From contig OX031065.1 of the NCBI GenBank assembly GCA_943736015.1, forward strand, positions 22,954,427 to 23,018,426: a stretch of 64,000 nt of DNA, in the 5' to 3' direction. The notes beneath the pieces are model-generated. The model saw only the letters and a program-made list of their open reading frames with translations. It was not told where the DNA came from and made no database searches. Origin of the DNA: Tridacna crocea (Eukaryota; Mollusca; Bivalvia; Cardiida; Cardiidae). A program made the translations under genes and the position numbers. Positions 1 through 12,034 of this stretch are shown here, piece by piece; the stretch's first letter is position 1, and each line of letters opens with the position of its first letter.

Positions 1-1119
1 TGTTTCAGAGCAGAGAAAAAAATACAGTTTTCCTTCTTTGTTCCCATGTTCACACTTGTAAAGACCAGGGCAGGGCCAGTTTGGACCCCAGGGGCATCGT
101 ATGAACAAACTTGGTAATGGTCCCCTATAAGATGCTACATATCAAATATCAAAGCATTACGACTTCCAGTTTCAGAGAAAAAAAATTAAAGTTTTCCTTC
201 TTTGTTCCTCTGTTTCGAACTTGTGACCCCTGGGCTGGAGTCAGTTTTGACCCCAGGGGCATCATTTGAACAAACTTGGTAGAGGTCTACCAGGAGATGC
301 TACACTCCAAACATCGAAGCTCTACGCTGACGGGGCCAGTTCAGACCCAAGGGGTGTCGTTTGAACGAACTTGGTAAAGGTGCACTAGGAGATGCTACAT
401 GCCAAATATCAAAGCTCTTCGCCTTTTTGTTGCATAGAAGAAGTTTTCCTTCTTTATTCCCATGTTCAAACTTGTGACCTCCGGGGCGGGGTCAGTTTTG
501 ATCCCAGGGGCGACGTAAAAAAAATAGGTGGAGGTTTACAAGGGGATGCTCCTTACAAAATATCAAAGCTCTACACCTTCTAGTTTCTAAGAAGACAAGA
601 ATTTTAAAGTTTTCCTTCATTGTTCCTTTGTTTCGAACTTGTGACCCCCGGGGTTTGGCCAGTTTCGACCCCAGAGGCATCATATGGTCAAACTTGGTAG
701 AGGCCTACTAGGAGATGGTACATTCCAAATATCAAAGCTCGACACCTACAAGTTTAAGAGGAGAAGATTTTTAAAGTTTTCACTCTTTGTTCCTATGCTA
801 AAAATTGTTAACCCCCGGGGCGGGGCCAGTTTTGACCACAGGGGCATCATGTAAAGAAACTTGGTAGAGGTCCACTATGAGATGCTAAATATCAAAGCTC
901 TACGCCGTTAAGTTTTAGAGGAGAAGAATTTTAGTGTTCCTTCTTTGTTCCTATGCTCGAACTTACGATCCCCGGGCTGGAGTCAGTTTTGATCCCAGGG
1001 GCATCATTTGAACAAACTTGGTAGAGGTTTACTAGGAGATGCTACACACCACATATCAAAGCTCTACGCTTTCTAGTTTCAGAGAAGAAAATTTTCAAAG
1101 ATTTTATTTTTTATTTTTT
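1..1119 (+). repeat. Tandem array 1 of ~165-bp repeat
   Basis: About 6-7 degenerate head-to-tail units of ~165 bp. Each unit contains recognisable blocks in a fixed order: AGGAGATGCTACATACCAAA, ATCAAAGCTCTACGCC, a T-rich stretch ending TTTGTTCCTATG, CTTGTGACCCC, GGGGCCAGTTTTGACCC, then CATCATTTGAACAAACTTGG. The array enters from outside the window and runs directly into the tail at 1120. Organisation (tandem core plus unique tail) resembles the repeat-bearing non-autonomous elements of bivalves; that family link is inference. Confidence 0.85.
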
Positions 1120-1349
1120 TTTTTTTGTTTTTCTTTTTGTTGCCATGGCAACCAGGCTTATGGGTAGAATTCAATTCTTTGAACAATTTTGGTAGATCTT
1201 CACCCATTTAAAATCCGTGCCAAGTTTCATCAAGAGTGGCCCATTGTTTTAGGAACAGATGTTTAAAGAAATTGTTGACGGACGAAGGACGCTGGACGAC
1301 GGACGATCACAATAGCTCAACTTTAGCAATTTGTGCTAAGTTGAGCTAA
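1120..1349 (+). mobile_element. Conserved tail of the 165-bp-repeat element, copy 1
   Basis: Contains TTGCCATGGCAACCAGGCTT, AATTCAATTCTTTGAAC, AAGTTTCATCA, GTTTAAAGAAATTGTTGACG, a run of GGACGA-type motifs, and a terminal hairpin AGCTCAACTTTAGCA / TGCTAAGTTGAGCT ending CTAA. The same tail recurs at 6361, 6745, 8906 and, diverged, at 17080, always with the hairpin at its end, so it marks the 3' end of the element. Confidence 0.8.
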
Positions 1350-1399
1350 CAAGAGATCGAGAAGCAGCAGAATCACGTAAAATTTCAATAGAGTTAGAC

Positions 1400-2643
1400 T
1401 GGGAAAAATCACTTTTTAGTGACACAAAACCATCTGATAAGAATGGTTAAAAATGTGTGTAACTGTATCAGCCTCCGGTACTTTGGCCTGGACAAAGGTT
1501 TGGTTTTTAAAACATGACTGAGGTGTAGACTTCAAAGAAGTAAAGCCTGTAGGCTTAAAACTTTCTCGTTTTTTCCCGTTTTCCTTTTAAAACAGGACAC
1601 TCAGAAAGAATGTGGCCTGATACTTTGCAATAATTATAAGTGGGTCGAGATAAGCGATTTTGACCTTGGGCTTCATACGGAGACTTGGGTTTGGGACTAT
1701 CTGACAAGAATTGTCTTTATTCTGATTAAAATTTGGTTAATGACCAGTAGGTGAATAAAAAGGTTTTCGTGGGTTTAATTTATTCATGAAAGAGACCCTA
1801 TGCAACAAGGCAAAGTTGTCTGCTAAACAAGCAGCTTCTTCTAAAATTTCAACGTCTTTCTCGTCTAAGAAAGTTTTGCATCTTAATTAATGCACCTTTA
1901 TAATTCTTCAACTTACAATAAGTATCTAAGTTTTCCATGATCTTAATCTATTTTCTTTGAATGACACCACCTATCAAATAACTGTTATTTAGTTCTAGCA
2001 AATTCAACATGGGTTTGACTATTTTCTTTTCTTCAATTCCTATGTTTTTGTTTATACGCTTCAGGTACAAAATTCATATCATTCAGAGTGAGCGAAGTAT
2101 TTATCAACTTTCTGATCTTGAAATGGCGGCACAAGTCTGAGGTGTTCTGTCAAAGTCATTAACCATATGCAAAGATGTTCTTTTTCTATTGTTTCTATTT
2201 TTTTCATTCTCACCCGAAACTGCCTTTCCTTCTCTCTTTCATCTGATTCAGAAAGCATCTTTTCTAACTCTAATTTAATTCTAATTCTTTTTCTGTAGAA
2301 TATATCTTTTCTAAGTCTACTTCTAATTCTTTTTCTTTCGTTCTCTCTTCTTGCTTTAAATTAATTCTTTTTCTTCTTGATCTAATTTTGATTTTAATGC
2401 TTTTTCTTTCATTCTTTCTTCTAACTCATTTTTTGGCAATCTTTCTTTTTCCATTTGTAGTTTTAATTTTTCTACCTCAATATATCTTTTAATGCCTGTC
2501 TGAGACACACGAATAGGAAACAGAGCAGATGAGTCAAGTATTTCTTCATCAACTAAAGACTGAACAATATAGTTTTTAATTTCATGCTTTAACATAGTAC
2601 CTTTAATGGCAGTCAGTTTATAATGAGAAGCAAGATCTAACAA
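1400..2643 (-). pseudogene. gag-like and protease-start remains of the LTR fossil
   Basis: The best-preserved part (2356-2643) gives LDLASHYKLTA followed by a charged K/E-rich helix, typical of gag N-termini of mollusc and fish Ty3/gypsy elements. Further on are a conserved gag helix region, a CCHC-type knuckle (CNYC..GH....C) and, at the very end near 1355, a protease-like RDSAAS string. Broken. Confidence 0.65.
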
Positions 2644-2850
2644 ACCTGACTATTTTACTATGTTTAACATTTCCTGTGACGGCTGGGCAACAAACGTTTA
2701 AAGATAAAAAGACACGATTGCTTCTTGCTGGTTCAATTGAATAAAATTCAAATTCAATTTTTTATGACTATTTGTCAAATACTGTAACCAGATCAAAATA
2801 AATTCAAAGTATATGACTGGATGTTTAATCCATGACGAACCCCCAATTTC

Positions 2851-3369
2851 TGTAACGAGTCAAATATTGCAATAAAATAAACAAGCAAAAAGACTTTAAC
2901 AATTAACAATAATTATTAATGAAAAAAGAAAAGGAGTTCAATAAGAGTTACATTTGAATGATATTATGACAATTCTTAATCTAAGGACAAGAAATAGAAT
3001 AAGTCCCTCAATTTTAAGAATTGCGTTTAGATAACAAAAAGAATGAAATCCCTGGTTCCTAAAACCTAAATTAACAATATTTTCACTTGCAAGTAGATAT
3101 GACCTGTTTAAAAAAAGATAACTCCAACTCACAGATGTAAATCCCAAGTTAAATCCACACTTTTCACTAATTCTGTATCCTCCAAGCCACAGGCCTAACT
3201 TCAAAATCCAGAATCACCAAGTAAGTTGTTCCTATTTAAATCAGATTGGAAAATTCTAGATTAGTCTTTTCTAGGAAGATGACATCATTGATTAGTAAAC
3301 AGCCTGATTCTAAAAATAACAACGATAGAAAAACCCATACAGGTTCCTGTATGTACTATCTACATGACA
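2851..3369 (-). repeat. LTR of the gypsy-like fossil
   Basis: On the minus strand it starts TGTCATG right after a purine tract (AGGAGGGGAGG, 3370-3380) and ends GTTACA, so it is TG...CA bounded and ~519 bp long. A few bases on, TGGGGGTTCGTC (from 2845 down) resembles the tRNA-Pro primer-binding site of retroelements. No second LTR is in the window. Confidence 0.6.
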
Positions 3370-3477
3370 CCTCCCCTCCTAAAGGAAAATAAAGTTTTAA
3401 GAAGTAAATTATCTTTTATTTGAAGATAGAAAATGTCGTTACAAATGAAATGTACATGATAATACATTATACATAAA

Positions 3478-3830
3478 GACGAATATTAACTATTTTACAA
3501 GTTGGACTCTAGACAAAGCATCAGAGATCACATTATCCCTACCTTGTATGTGTCTGATATCCATGTTATATTCTTTTAAACAGACTCCAAAAACAGACTC
3601 CACCGGAGTAAAAATTGATTCGTGTTTTTCATTTTACGGATAAAAATCAGAAGATTATGATTACTATGCACTCGTATATACAATGATGGATGCAAGTAAA
3701 CGACAAAAATATTTCAAAATGCTGAAGAGCAAGAATAGGAGATAAACACTCAGTTTCTATTGTTGAGTTGTTTTTTCTGATGTTTGTTAAACTGTAAAGA
3801 AAAATAACTAACTGGATGATCTACACAGTA
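3478..3830 (-). pseudogene. RNase H region of the LTR fossil
   Basis: Minus-strand remains of the RNase H end of a gypsy-type pol, recognised from the EYNMDIRHIQGRDN and ISDALSR strings typical of the RNase H/connection boundary. It stops where array 2 begins. Broken. Confidence 0.7.
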
Positions 3831-3837
3831 GTAGATG

Positions 3838-6360
3838 CTACATACCAAATATCAAAGCTCTACGCCTACAAGTTTTAGTGGAAAAGATTTTTTAAAGTTT
3901 ACCTTCTTTGTTCCTTTTCTCAAACTTGTGACCCCAAAGGTGGGGCCAGTTTTGACCCAAGAGGCATCATTTGAACAAAGTTGGTAGACGTCCACTAGGA
4001 GATGCCACATACCAAAAATCAAAGCTCTATGCTTTCCAGTTTCAGAGGAGATTTTTTAAGTTTTCCTGCTTTGTTCCTATGCTCAAGATTTTGACCCGCT
4101 TAGCGGGGCAAGTTTTGACCAAGGAGGCATCATTTGAAGAAACTTGGAAGAGGTCTACTAGGAGATGCTATATACCAAATATCAAAGCTCTACGCTTTCT
4201 AGCTTCAGAGGAGAAGATTTTTAAAGTTTTCCTTGTTTGTTCCTTTGCTCAAACTTGTGACCCGAAGGGAGGGGCCAATTTTGACCAAGGAGGCATCATT
4301 TAAATAAATTTGGAAGAGGTCCAGTAGGAGATGCCACATACTAAATATCAAAGCTCTACGCTTTCTAGTTTCAGAGGAGAAGATTTTTAAAAGTTTTCCT
4401 TCTTTGTTCCTATGCTCAAAATTGTGACACGCTTAGCGGAGCCAGTTTTGACCCAAGGGGCATCATTTGAACAAATTTGGTAGAGGTACACTAGTAGATG
4501 CTACATACCAAATATCAAAGCTCTACGCTTTCAAGTTTTAGAGGAGAAGATTTTTAAAGTTTACTTTCTTTGCTCCTTTGCTCAAACTTGGGACCCCAAG
4601 GGTGGGACCAGTTTTGACCCAAGAGGCATCATTTGAACAAAGTTGGTTGACGTCCACTAGGAGATGCCACATACCAAATATCAAAGCTCTACGCTTTCCA
4701 GTTTCAGAGGAGATTTTTTAAGTTTTCCTGCTTTGTTCCTATGCTCAAGATTTTGACCCGCTTAGCGGGGCAAGTTTTGACCAAGGAGGCATCGTTTGAA
4801 GAAACTTGAAAGAGGTCTTCTAGGAGATGCTATATACCAAATATCAAAGCTCTACGCTTTCTAGCTTCAGAGGAGAAGATTTTTAAAGTTTTCCTTCTTT
4901 GTTCCTTTGCTCAAACTTGTGACCCAAAGGGAGGGGCCAGTTTTGACCCAGGAGGCATCATTTGAATAAATTTGGTAGAGGTCCACTAGGAGATGCCACA
5001 TACCAAATATCAAAGCTCTACGCTTTCTAGTTTCAGAGGAGAAGATTTTTTAAGTTTTCCTTCTTTGTTCCTATGCTCAAAATTGTGACACGCATAGCAG
5101 GGTCAGTTTTGACCCATGGGGCAGCATGTGAAAATATTTGGTAGAGGTACACTAGTAGATGCTACATACCAAATATTAAAGCTCTACGCCTTCAAGTTTT
5201 AGAGGAGAAGATTTTTAAAGTTTACCTTCTTTGCTCTTTTGCTCAAACTTGTGACCCCAAGGGTGGGGCCAGTTTTGACCCAAGAGGCATCATTTGAACA
5301 AAGTTGGTAGACGTCCACTAGGAGATGCCACATACCAAATATCAAAGCTCTACGCTTTCCAGTTTCAGAGGAGATTTTTAAAGTTTTCCTTCTTTGTTCC
5401 TATGCTCAAAATTTTGACCCTCTTAGCGGGGCCAGTATTGACCTAGGAGGAATCATTTGAAGAAACTTGGAAGAGGTCTTTTAGGAGATGCTATATACCA
5501 AATATCAAAGCTCTACGCTTTTCTAGTTTCAGAGGAGAAGATTTTTAAAGTTTTCCTTCCTTGTTCCTTTGCTCAAACTTGTGACCCGAAGGGAGAGGTC
5601 AATTTTAACCCAGGAGGCATCATTTGAATAAATTTGGTAGAGGTCCTCTAGGAGATGCCACATACTAAATATCAAAACTCTACGCTTTCTAGTTTCAGAG
5701 AAAAATATTTATAAAGTTTTCCTGCTTTGTTCCTATGCTCAAAATTGTGACACGCTTAGCGGGGCCAGTTTTGACCCAGGAGGCATCATTTGAACAAACT
5801 TGGAAGAGGTACACTAGTAGATGCTACATACCAAATATCAAAGCTCTACGCCTTCAAGTTGTAGAGGAGAAGATTTTTAAAGTTTACCTTCTTTGCTCCT
5901 TTGCTCACACTTGTGACCCCAAGGGTGGGGCCAGTTTTGACCCAAGAGGCATCATTTGAACAAAGTTGGTTGACGTCCACTAGGAGATGCCACGTACCAA
6001 ATATCAAAGCTCCACGCTTTCTAGTTCCAGAGGAGAATATTTTTAAAGTTTTCCTTCTTTGTTCCTATGCTCAAAATTGTGACCCCTGGGGTTTGGCCAG
6101 TTTTGACCTCAAGGGAATCTTTTGAACAACATTGGTAGAGGTCCACTAGGAGATGCTACATGCCAAATACCAAAGCTATACGCCTTCAAGTTTTAGAGAA
6201 GAAGATTTTTAAAGCTTTCCCTCTTTGTTCCTGCTCAAACTTGTGACCCCTGGGGTGGGGCCAGTTTTGACCCAAGAGGCATCAATTGAACAAACTTGGT
6301 ATAGGTCCACTAGGAGATGCCACATACCAGATATCCAAGCTCTACGCCATCTAGTTTCAG
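3838..6360 (+). repeat. Tandem array 2 of ~165-bp repeat
   Basis: About 15 units. Marker GCATCATTTGAA recurs roughly every 166 bp (for example near 3965, 4131, 4297, 4465, 4629). Here a two-unit higher-order alternation is visible: units with GACCCGCTTAGCGGGGC alternate with units with GACCCCAAGGGTGGGGCC, so blocks of several units (e.g. 3900-4490, 4560-5150 and 5220-5820) repeat each other, suggesting amplification of multi-unit blocks. Confidence 0.85.
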
Positions 6361-6614
6361 AGATGATTTTTTTCAAAGATTTTGGTGGGTTTTTTTTTTC
6401 TTTTTTTTTTTTGGCAACCAGACTTATGGGTGGAATTCAATTCTTTGAACAAATTTGGTAGAGCCTCACCGAAGGAACATCCCTGCCAAGTTTCATCATC
6501 ATGATTGACCGTGTGGTTTAGGAGAAAAAGATGTTTAAAGAAATTGTTGACGGACGACGGACATAGTGCGATCACAACAGCTCACCTTTAGCACTTTTTG
6601 CCAAGATGAGCTAA
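6361..6614 (+). mobile_element. Conserved tail of the 165-bp-repeat element, copy 2
   Basis: Follows array 2 directly. GGCAACCAGACTTATGGGTG, AATTCAATTCTTTGAAC, GTTTAAAGAAATTGTTGACG, then the hairpin AGCTCACCTTTAGCAC ... GAGCTAA. The following ~130 bp (6615-6744) show nothing recognisable. Confidence 0.75.
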
Positions 6615-6744
6615 AAAGGGAGATAATTTGATCAAATTCAGGTTTAATCTTAAACATGCGTACTTTCTAACAGATATAATTCCTTAAGATTTTAACACTT
6701 ATGGTATTTATAATTCTTACAATAAAGAACGCTTACCTTAGACT

Positions 6745-6940
6745 ATAGCTTTTGAGTGAAATTTAATTCTTTGAACAACTTTGGCAGAGCTTCACCCAAG
6801 GAACATTCCTGCCACGTTTCATCAAGTTTGGCTTAGGAGAAGATGTTTAAAGAAATTGTTGATGGACGATGGACGACGGACGCCGGACAAAGGGCTATCG
6901 CAATAGCTGACCTTTAGCACTTTGTGCTAGGTTGAGCTAA
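6745..6940 (+). mobile_element. Tail copy 3 without an array in front
   Basis: Starts at TTTGAGTGAAATTTAATTC, lacks the CCATGGCAACC block, and ends with CCTTTAGCACTTTGTGCTAG..GAGCTAA. Array 3 starts at the next base, so two elements lie head to tail or one inserted at the end of the other. Confidence 0.7.
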
Positions 6941-8905
6941 CAAACATCAAAGCTCTACGCCTCCCAGTTTCAAATAAGAATTTTAAACTTCCCTTCTTTG
7001 TTTCTTTGTTCAAACTTGTGATCTCCAGGGATGAGCCAGTTTTGACCAAAGCAGCATCCTTGGAACAAACTTGGTAGATGTTCACTCAAAGATGCTACAT
7101 ACAAAATATCGAAGCTCTACACCTTCCCGTTTTGGAGAAAAGGAAATTTAAAGTTTTCCTTCTTTGTTCCTATGTTCCAACCTGTGGCCTCCGGGGCGTG
7201 GCCAGTTTTGACTCCAGGGTCATCACATGACCAAACTTGGTAGAGGTCCACAAGAAGATTCTGCATACCCAATATCAAAACTCTGCACCGAGGTTCAGAG
7301 AAGAAGATTTTTAAAGTTTTCTTTCTTTGGTTGCTATTTCGAAACCTGTTACCCCCGGGGCTGGGCCAATTTTGACCCCAAGGGCATAATATGAACAAAC
7401 TTGGTAGAGGTCCACTAGGAATTGCTACATGCCAAATATCAAAGCTCTATGCCTTCTTCATTCTTTGTTTCTATGTTCGGACTTGTGATCCCCTTGGACA
7501 GGGCCAGTTTTGACCGCAGGGACATCACATGAATAAACTTGGTAGAGGTCCACAATAAGATGCTACACACCAATTACCAAAGCTCTGGGCCTTCAAGTTT
7601 TAGAGAAAAAACATTTTTAAAGTTTTCCTTCTTTATTCCTGTGTTCAAATTTATGACCCCTGGGGCTGGGACAGTTTTGACCCCAAGGGTAACATATGAA
7701 AGAACTTGGTAGATTTCCACTAGGAGATGCTACATACAAAATATTAAAGCTCTATGCCTTTTAGATTTTTGGTTTTTTTTGCGAAGAAGAATATTAAAGT
7801 TTTCGTTCTTTGTACCTATGTTTAAAATTGTAACCCCTGGGGCTGCATGCTTTCTAGTTTCAGAGAGGATTTTTAAAGTTTTCCTTCTTTGTTCCTATGC
7901 TCAAAATTGTGACCCCAGGGTGGGGCCGGTTTTAAACCCAGGAGCATCATTTGAACAAATTTGGTAGAGTCCACTAGGAGATGCTACATACCAAATATCA
8001 CAGCTCTACGCCTTCAAGTTTTAGAGCAGATTTTTAAAGTTTTCCTTCTTTCTTCCTATGCTCAAACTTGTGACCCCCTGGGTGGGGCCAATTTTGACCC
8101 CAGGGCCATCAACTTGGTAGAGGTCCACTAGGAGATGCCAAATACCAAATAGCAAAGCTCTATGCTTTCTACTTTCAGAGAAGATTTTTAATACCAAAGC
8201 TCTACACCACCTAGTTTAGTCAGAGATGATTTTCAAATTTTGCTTCTTTGTTTCTATGTTCGAACTTGTGACCCCCATGTAGGACCAGTTTTGACCCCTG
8301 GGATATCATGTGAACAAACTTGGTAGAGGTTCACTAGGAGATGCTACATACCAGATATCAAAACTTTACACCTTCAAGTTTCAGAGGAGAAGATTTTTAA
8401 AGATTTCCTTCTTTATTCCTGAGCTCATATTTGTGATCCCTGGGGTGGGGCCAGTTTTGACCCAGGGGGCATCACGTGAATAAAGTTGGTAGAGGTCCAC
8501 AGGGAGATGCCACATATCAAATATCAAAGCTCTACACCATCTAGTTTCAGAGGAGATGATTTTCAAAGTTTTCCTTCTTTGTTCCTATGCTCAAACTTGT
8601 GACCCCCCGCGGTGGGGCAAGTTTTGACCCCAGGTGCAATATTTGAACAAACTAGATAGAGGTCCACTAGGAGATCTCACGGACCAAATATAAAAGCTCC
8701 ATGCTTTCTTGTTTCAGAGAAGAAGATTTTTAAAGTTTTCGTTCTTTGTTCCTATGCTCAAACTTGTGACCCCCCAGGGTGGGGCCAGTTTTGACCCCAG
8801 GGGCATCATTTGAACAAACTAGGAAGAGGTCCACTAGGAGATGCCAAATACCAAATATCAAAGCTCCATGCTTTGTACTTTCAGCGAAGAAGATTTTTAA
8901 AGATT
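6941..8905 (+). repeat. Tandem array 3 of ~165-bp repeat
   Basis: About 12 units, more degenerate than array 2 and with several shortened units (e.g. around 7840 and 8190). Blocks ATCAAAGCTCTACGCC, CTTGTGACCCC and GCCAGTTTTGACCCCAGG are kept. Confidence 0.8.
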
Positions 8906-9110
8906 TTTTTCCTTTTTGTTGCTATGGCAACAAGAGGTTTTGGTGAAATTCAATTCTTTGAACAAGTTTGGTAGAGCTTCACTCAAGGAAAATCCCTGTC
9001 AAAATTCATTATGATTGGCCCAGTGGTTGAGGAGAAGAAGATGTTTAAAAAAATTGTTGACGGACGCCCGACACCAGACAGGGTGATCACTTTGTGCTAA
9101 GGTGAGCTAA
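8906..9110 (+). mobile_element. Conserved tail, copy 4
   Basis: TTTTTGTTGCTATGGCAAC, AATTCAATTCTTTGAACAAG, TTGTTGACGGACGCCCGAC, then a shortened hairpin CACTTTGTGCTAAGGTGAGCTAA. 9111-9460 holds AT-rich sequence with no gene or repeat that I recognise. Confidence 0.75.
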
Positions 9111-9468
9111 AATAAAAATGGCACCTACTTATTTCGTCAGAAAACAAGGTTGAAGGACATTTGTTATTTGAGATGCATTTTAATAGCATGAAAAGACATA
9201 CATGTAAGTAACATTTTCAAATCTTAAATTGACACAATATTTCAAACTCAATGCAGCAAAATACTCCAGTTAAGTCTTTTTATTTTGCTTGAATTTATCA
9301 AATATGTTTAATAATTCATTTACCAAATATGTTTAATCATTTGTTTACAATTTGTAAAACATCAGAAACTTAGAGAACCAGTTATTATGCACAACAATGT
9401 CACTTTGAGATTTCGCATTTTAACATATCTGATATATAAGAGTCTGTACGTGGCTCTAGACTTAACTC

Positions 9469-9824
9469 TGTACCACCCAATCCTGCTTTTTAATGACCCT
9501 AAGGAAGAGGGCTTTTGATACTTTTGAAAACATTGTCAAGAGAAAGAGAAAATGCTGGTAACCAGCATTTTCTCTATCCCCCACATTGCTTTCTATTCTA
9601 TCAAAGACGGAAATCATTAACCCTTTACCAAACAACAGCATTTTGGACTTTTCCAAATCAAGAGCATTTGCAGAAGACAAAATAAACGTAACTCAAAAAT
9701 TTAAATTTGTTTCCAGCAGGGTAGAAAACATTGTGGGAAAAGCATTTTCTCCTTTTCCCACAATGTTTTCAAAAGGCTTCTATCTCAGGGTCGTAAAAAC
9801 CAGGGATTGTTTGGTAAAGGGTTA
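9469..9824 (-). mobile_element. Two TTAA hairpin MITE copies, partial and adjacent
   Basis: First half copy (9469-9616, +) has the palindrome core GCTGGTAACCAGC. The second (9617-9824, -) starts TTAACCCTTTACCAAACAAC and ends TTTGGTAAAGGGTTA. The second has lost most of one palindrome arm (GGGAAAAGCATTTTCTCC). Confidence 0.75.
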
Positions 9825-9894
9825 TTCGAGCTACAGTCAATATATTGTCTGCAAATACTGTCAATTTAGTCAAGTACACACTTTGCTGTCTGGT

Positions 9895-10110
9895 AAAGAG
9901 TTGATTCTTTACCAAATGACAAAAATCTTAGCATTGTCCAAACTGAAAGCATTCACCAGCAATAAATCAAACCTAGATCATACATGTATAAAAAGGTAGA
10001 AAGTATTGTCGAAGAAAATGTTGTTCAGCAGCATTTTCTCCTTGTCTCACAATGCTGTCAAAAAGCTCCTCTCTGGTGTTGTTGAAACACAGGATTGTTT
10101 AGTAAAGAGT
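9895..10110 (-). mobile_element. TTAA hairpin MITE, degenerate
   Basis: CTTTACCAAATGACAAAAATC at the start and GGATTGTTTAGTAAAGAGT at the end; the palindrome is eroded (GTTGTTCAGCAGCATTTTC). Confidence 0.55.
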
Positions 10111-10172
10111 GCAAGGAGGTTATTCAGAATTTCAATTCATTACTATTCATCAATGTTTTAGACTAGTCCAAC

Positions 10173-10400
10173 TTAACCCTTTACCAAATGAAAAATTTTA
10201 GACTGGCTCATATTGAAAGCATGTGCACATGACGAAACAAATGTAACTCAAAAACTGAAATTTGTTTCAAGCAGGGTAGAAAACATTTTGTGGAAAGGAG
10301 AAAATGCTGGTTACCAGCATTTTCTCCTTTTCCCGCAATGTTTTCAAAAGGTCTCTATCTCAGGGTCCTAAAAACCAGGTATTGTTTGGTAAAGGGTTAA
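10173..10400 (-). mobile_element. TTAA hairpin MITE, full length
   Basis: TTAA-to-TTAA 228 bp. Ends CCCTTTACCAAATG and TTTGGTAAAGGG; palindrome GCTGGTTACCAGC with long GGAGAAAAT / ATTTTCTCC arms. Confidence 0.85.
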
Positions 10401-10573
10401 AAGCATCTGCAGACAGTAAAACTACTATGGTACAGTTGTTGTAATAATTCTTTAGAATGGTGGAGAACAATGTGGAAAAAATGAAAATGCTGGTTACATT
10501 TTCTCCTTTTCCACAGTGTTTTCAAAAGCCTTCTGTTTTGCTTCCTTACACTCTCTCTGGATTGTGTACTACA
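10401..10573 (-). mobile_element. TTAA hairpin MITE, partial
   Basis: Directly follows the previous copy, sharing its TTAA; keeps AAAGCATCTGCAGAC, GAACAATGTGG and half of the palindrome. Confidence 0.5.
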
Positions 10574-10679
10574 GGGTTGTTAGCCACTTCAAAATGTTTT
10601 ATCAATTTAACAGTTAACTTATGAGAAAAAGCAGCTAAGAATCAAGAGTCTTCATAGATAGACTATGCTCGCCAAACAA

Positions 10680-11200
10680 GTCTCTTTTTAGGAAAGTGAA
10701 TGAATGAATGAATAGTGTTTTAAGGCCCGTCGACAACTTAGGTCATATTGGGCGCACTTACTTAGTAAACAATAATGTGAGGTGAAAATAACATACATGT
10801 CGAACAACACAAGACAAACATGATAAATGAGGAATGGATGAAACACAAAATGATGCCCCTTTTGTCGCCTTTTACGACATGCATGCTGTCACTTTTGTTC
10901 CGCCAGATGAAATGGCAGATGTGACGATCGCGGGACTGCAGTGGTTTATTCTTATACCCCCGATTAAACCACACGGGGTCCCACAGGCCAATTGATTCCC
11001 ACTCCAAACCCTATTTACATCGAGAAAAAAATATAGGATTTGGAATAAGAACTACCCAGCCTGCTGCAATCCTACGAATTACGAGGAAAGCAGCCGTTTG
11101 TCTCTAATTTTAGTCGCCTTCTACGACATGCCATAGAGAAAGGCCGAGGTCCTATTCTATACAGTAAAAACCCCCGGGACCCCACGGGGAAGGAAAGTGA
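10680..11200. repeat. Dispersed mollusc-type repeat with TCGCCTTTTACGAC blocks
   Basis: Begins near a (GAAT)n run and contains two copies of a TCGCCTT(T/C)TACGACATGC block (10865 and 11112) and two GGGxCCCACxxGG blocks. I recognise the block as a widespread invertebrate repeat but cannot place it in a named family. 11210-11900 contains only a weak MITE fragment (11340-11440). Confidence 0.45.
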
Positions 11201-12034
11201 AGGCTGTTGGTAAATGGTTGGCCATGGGAAAGGAGGGTGAAGGTGAAACAGGCTACTTGCATTTGGTCCCGCCTGCCAAATTGCATCATGCCAATGTTCA
11301 AATAGTTAAATAATGAAGGGCCATAACTCTTGGAACAGTGGTCTTTTTCCCATAATGTTTTCTATCCTATCAAAGACAAAGTCTTTCATCTGACAGACAT
11401 TTCAATTTGGACAAGGCTAATATTTAGTTGTGTTGAAAAGAGTAATGGTATTTCTAAACTTTGAGCCAGATATCTGCAACGGCTTGTGAGAATTTTAACA
11501 TGGTCACTAACATGACAACTACATTGGATCAAGTTCAGAAAGGTACAGTGTAATCAGATCTTGTATCATAAAAATAAAGGGAATTCCTGATTTCAAACAG
11601 GACAACCTCAACTCTTTTAAACACAAACTTGCTCCTTATGACTGAAAATTTCTTTACCCTGCTAAGAAAAATATGTCAAGAATCATTCATAAACATCTAA
11701 ACAGAAATTAAAATTTTACAGAAGAAATGAAGAAATACCACTTCCAATCCAATACTGAACAAAATCAATTTGTAACTGCCCTGCATTTACATCTTTAAAA
11801 ACATTGTAGCTAAAGGAGATATTGCTTCTGTGAAGCAGCTGCTCATAAAAGTTAATTACTCATTTCTAATATTACTGTATAAGGAGTTGACAAATAATTT
11901 TTCCCTTTTCCTTTCATAATGTTTCTGCTTACTTTCTGTATAATTTGTGATAGGTTTTGTATATTTCAAGTTAGCATATACATTTTGGTCAAAACACTTC
12001 ACCACATATTGCCAAGTTTAAACAAATTGAAGAG

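Larger units (their letters stand above)
1350..3837 (-). mobile_element. Ty3/gypsy-like LTR retroelement fossil (pol end - LTR - gag - protease start)
   Basis: On the minus strand the parts read: RNase H remains, a polypurine tract, one LTR, a primer-binding site, a gag region with coiled coil and zinc-knuckle remains, and the start of an aspartic protease. Recognition rests on family-typical strings such as a DNVISDALSR-type motif and an RLVPPF-type motif. It is clearly broken, with at least several breaks, and looks old; with one LTR in view it cannot be dated by LTR comparison. Both edges meet the ~165-bp arrays. The order pol-LTR-gag implies the remains of two copies sharing an LTR, or a rearranged copy. 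Confidence 0.75.

Noticed and set aside
3971-6461. Open frames of 70-110 codons in the 165-bp arrays (e.g. 3971-4303, 5735-5959)
   Set aside because: They follow the repeat unit, exist in several frames and both strands, and repeat the same residues; by-products of the tandem repeat.
1120-9110. Calling the tail-bearing elements Helitrons
   Set aside because: A 3' hairpin and final CTAA fit loosely, but the following base is not the expected T, no TC 5' end was found and no Rep/helicase is present.
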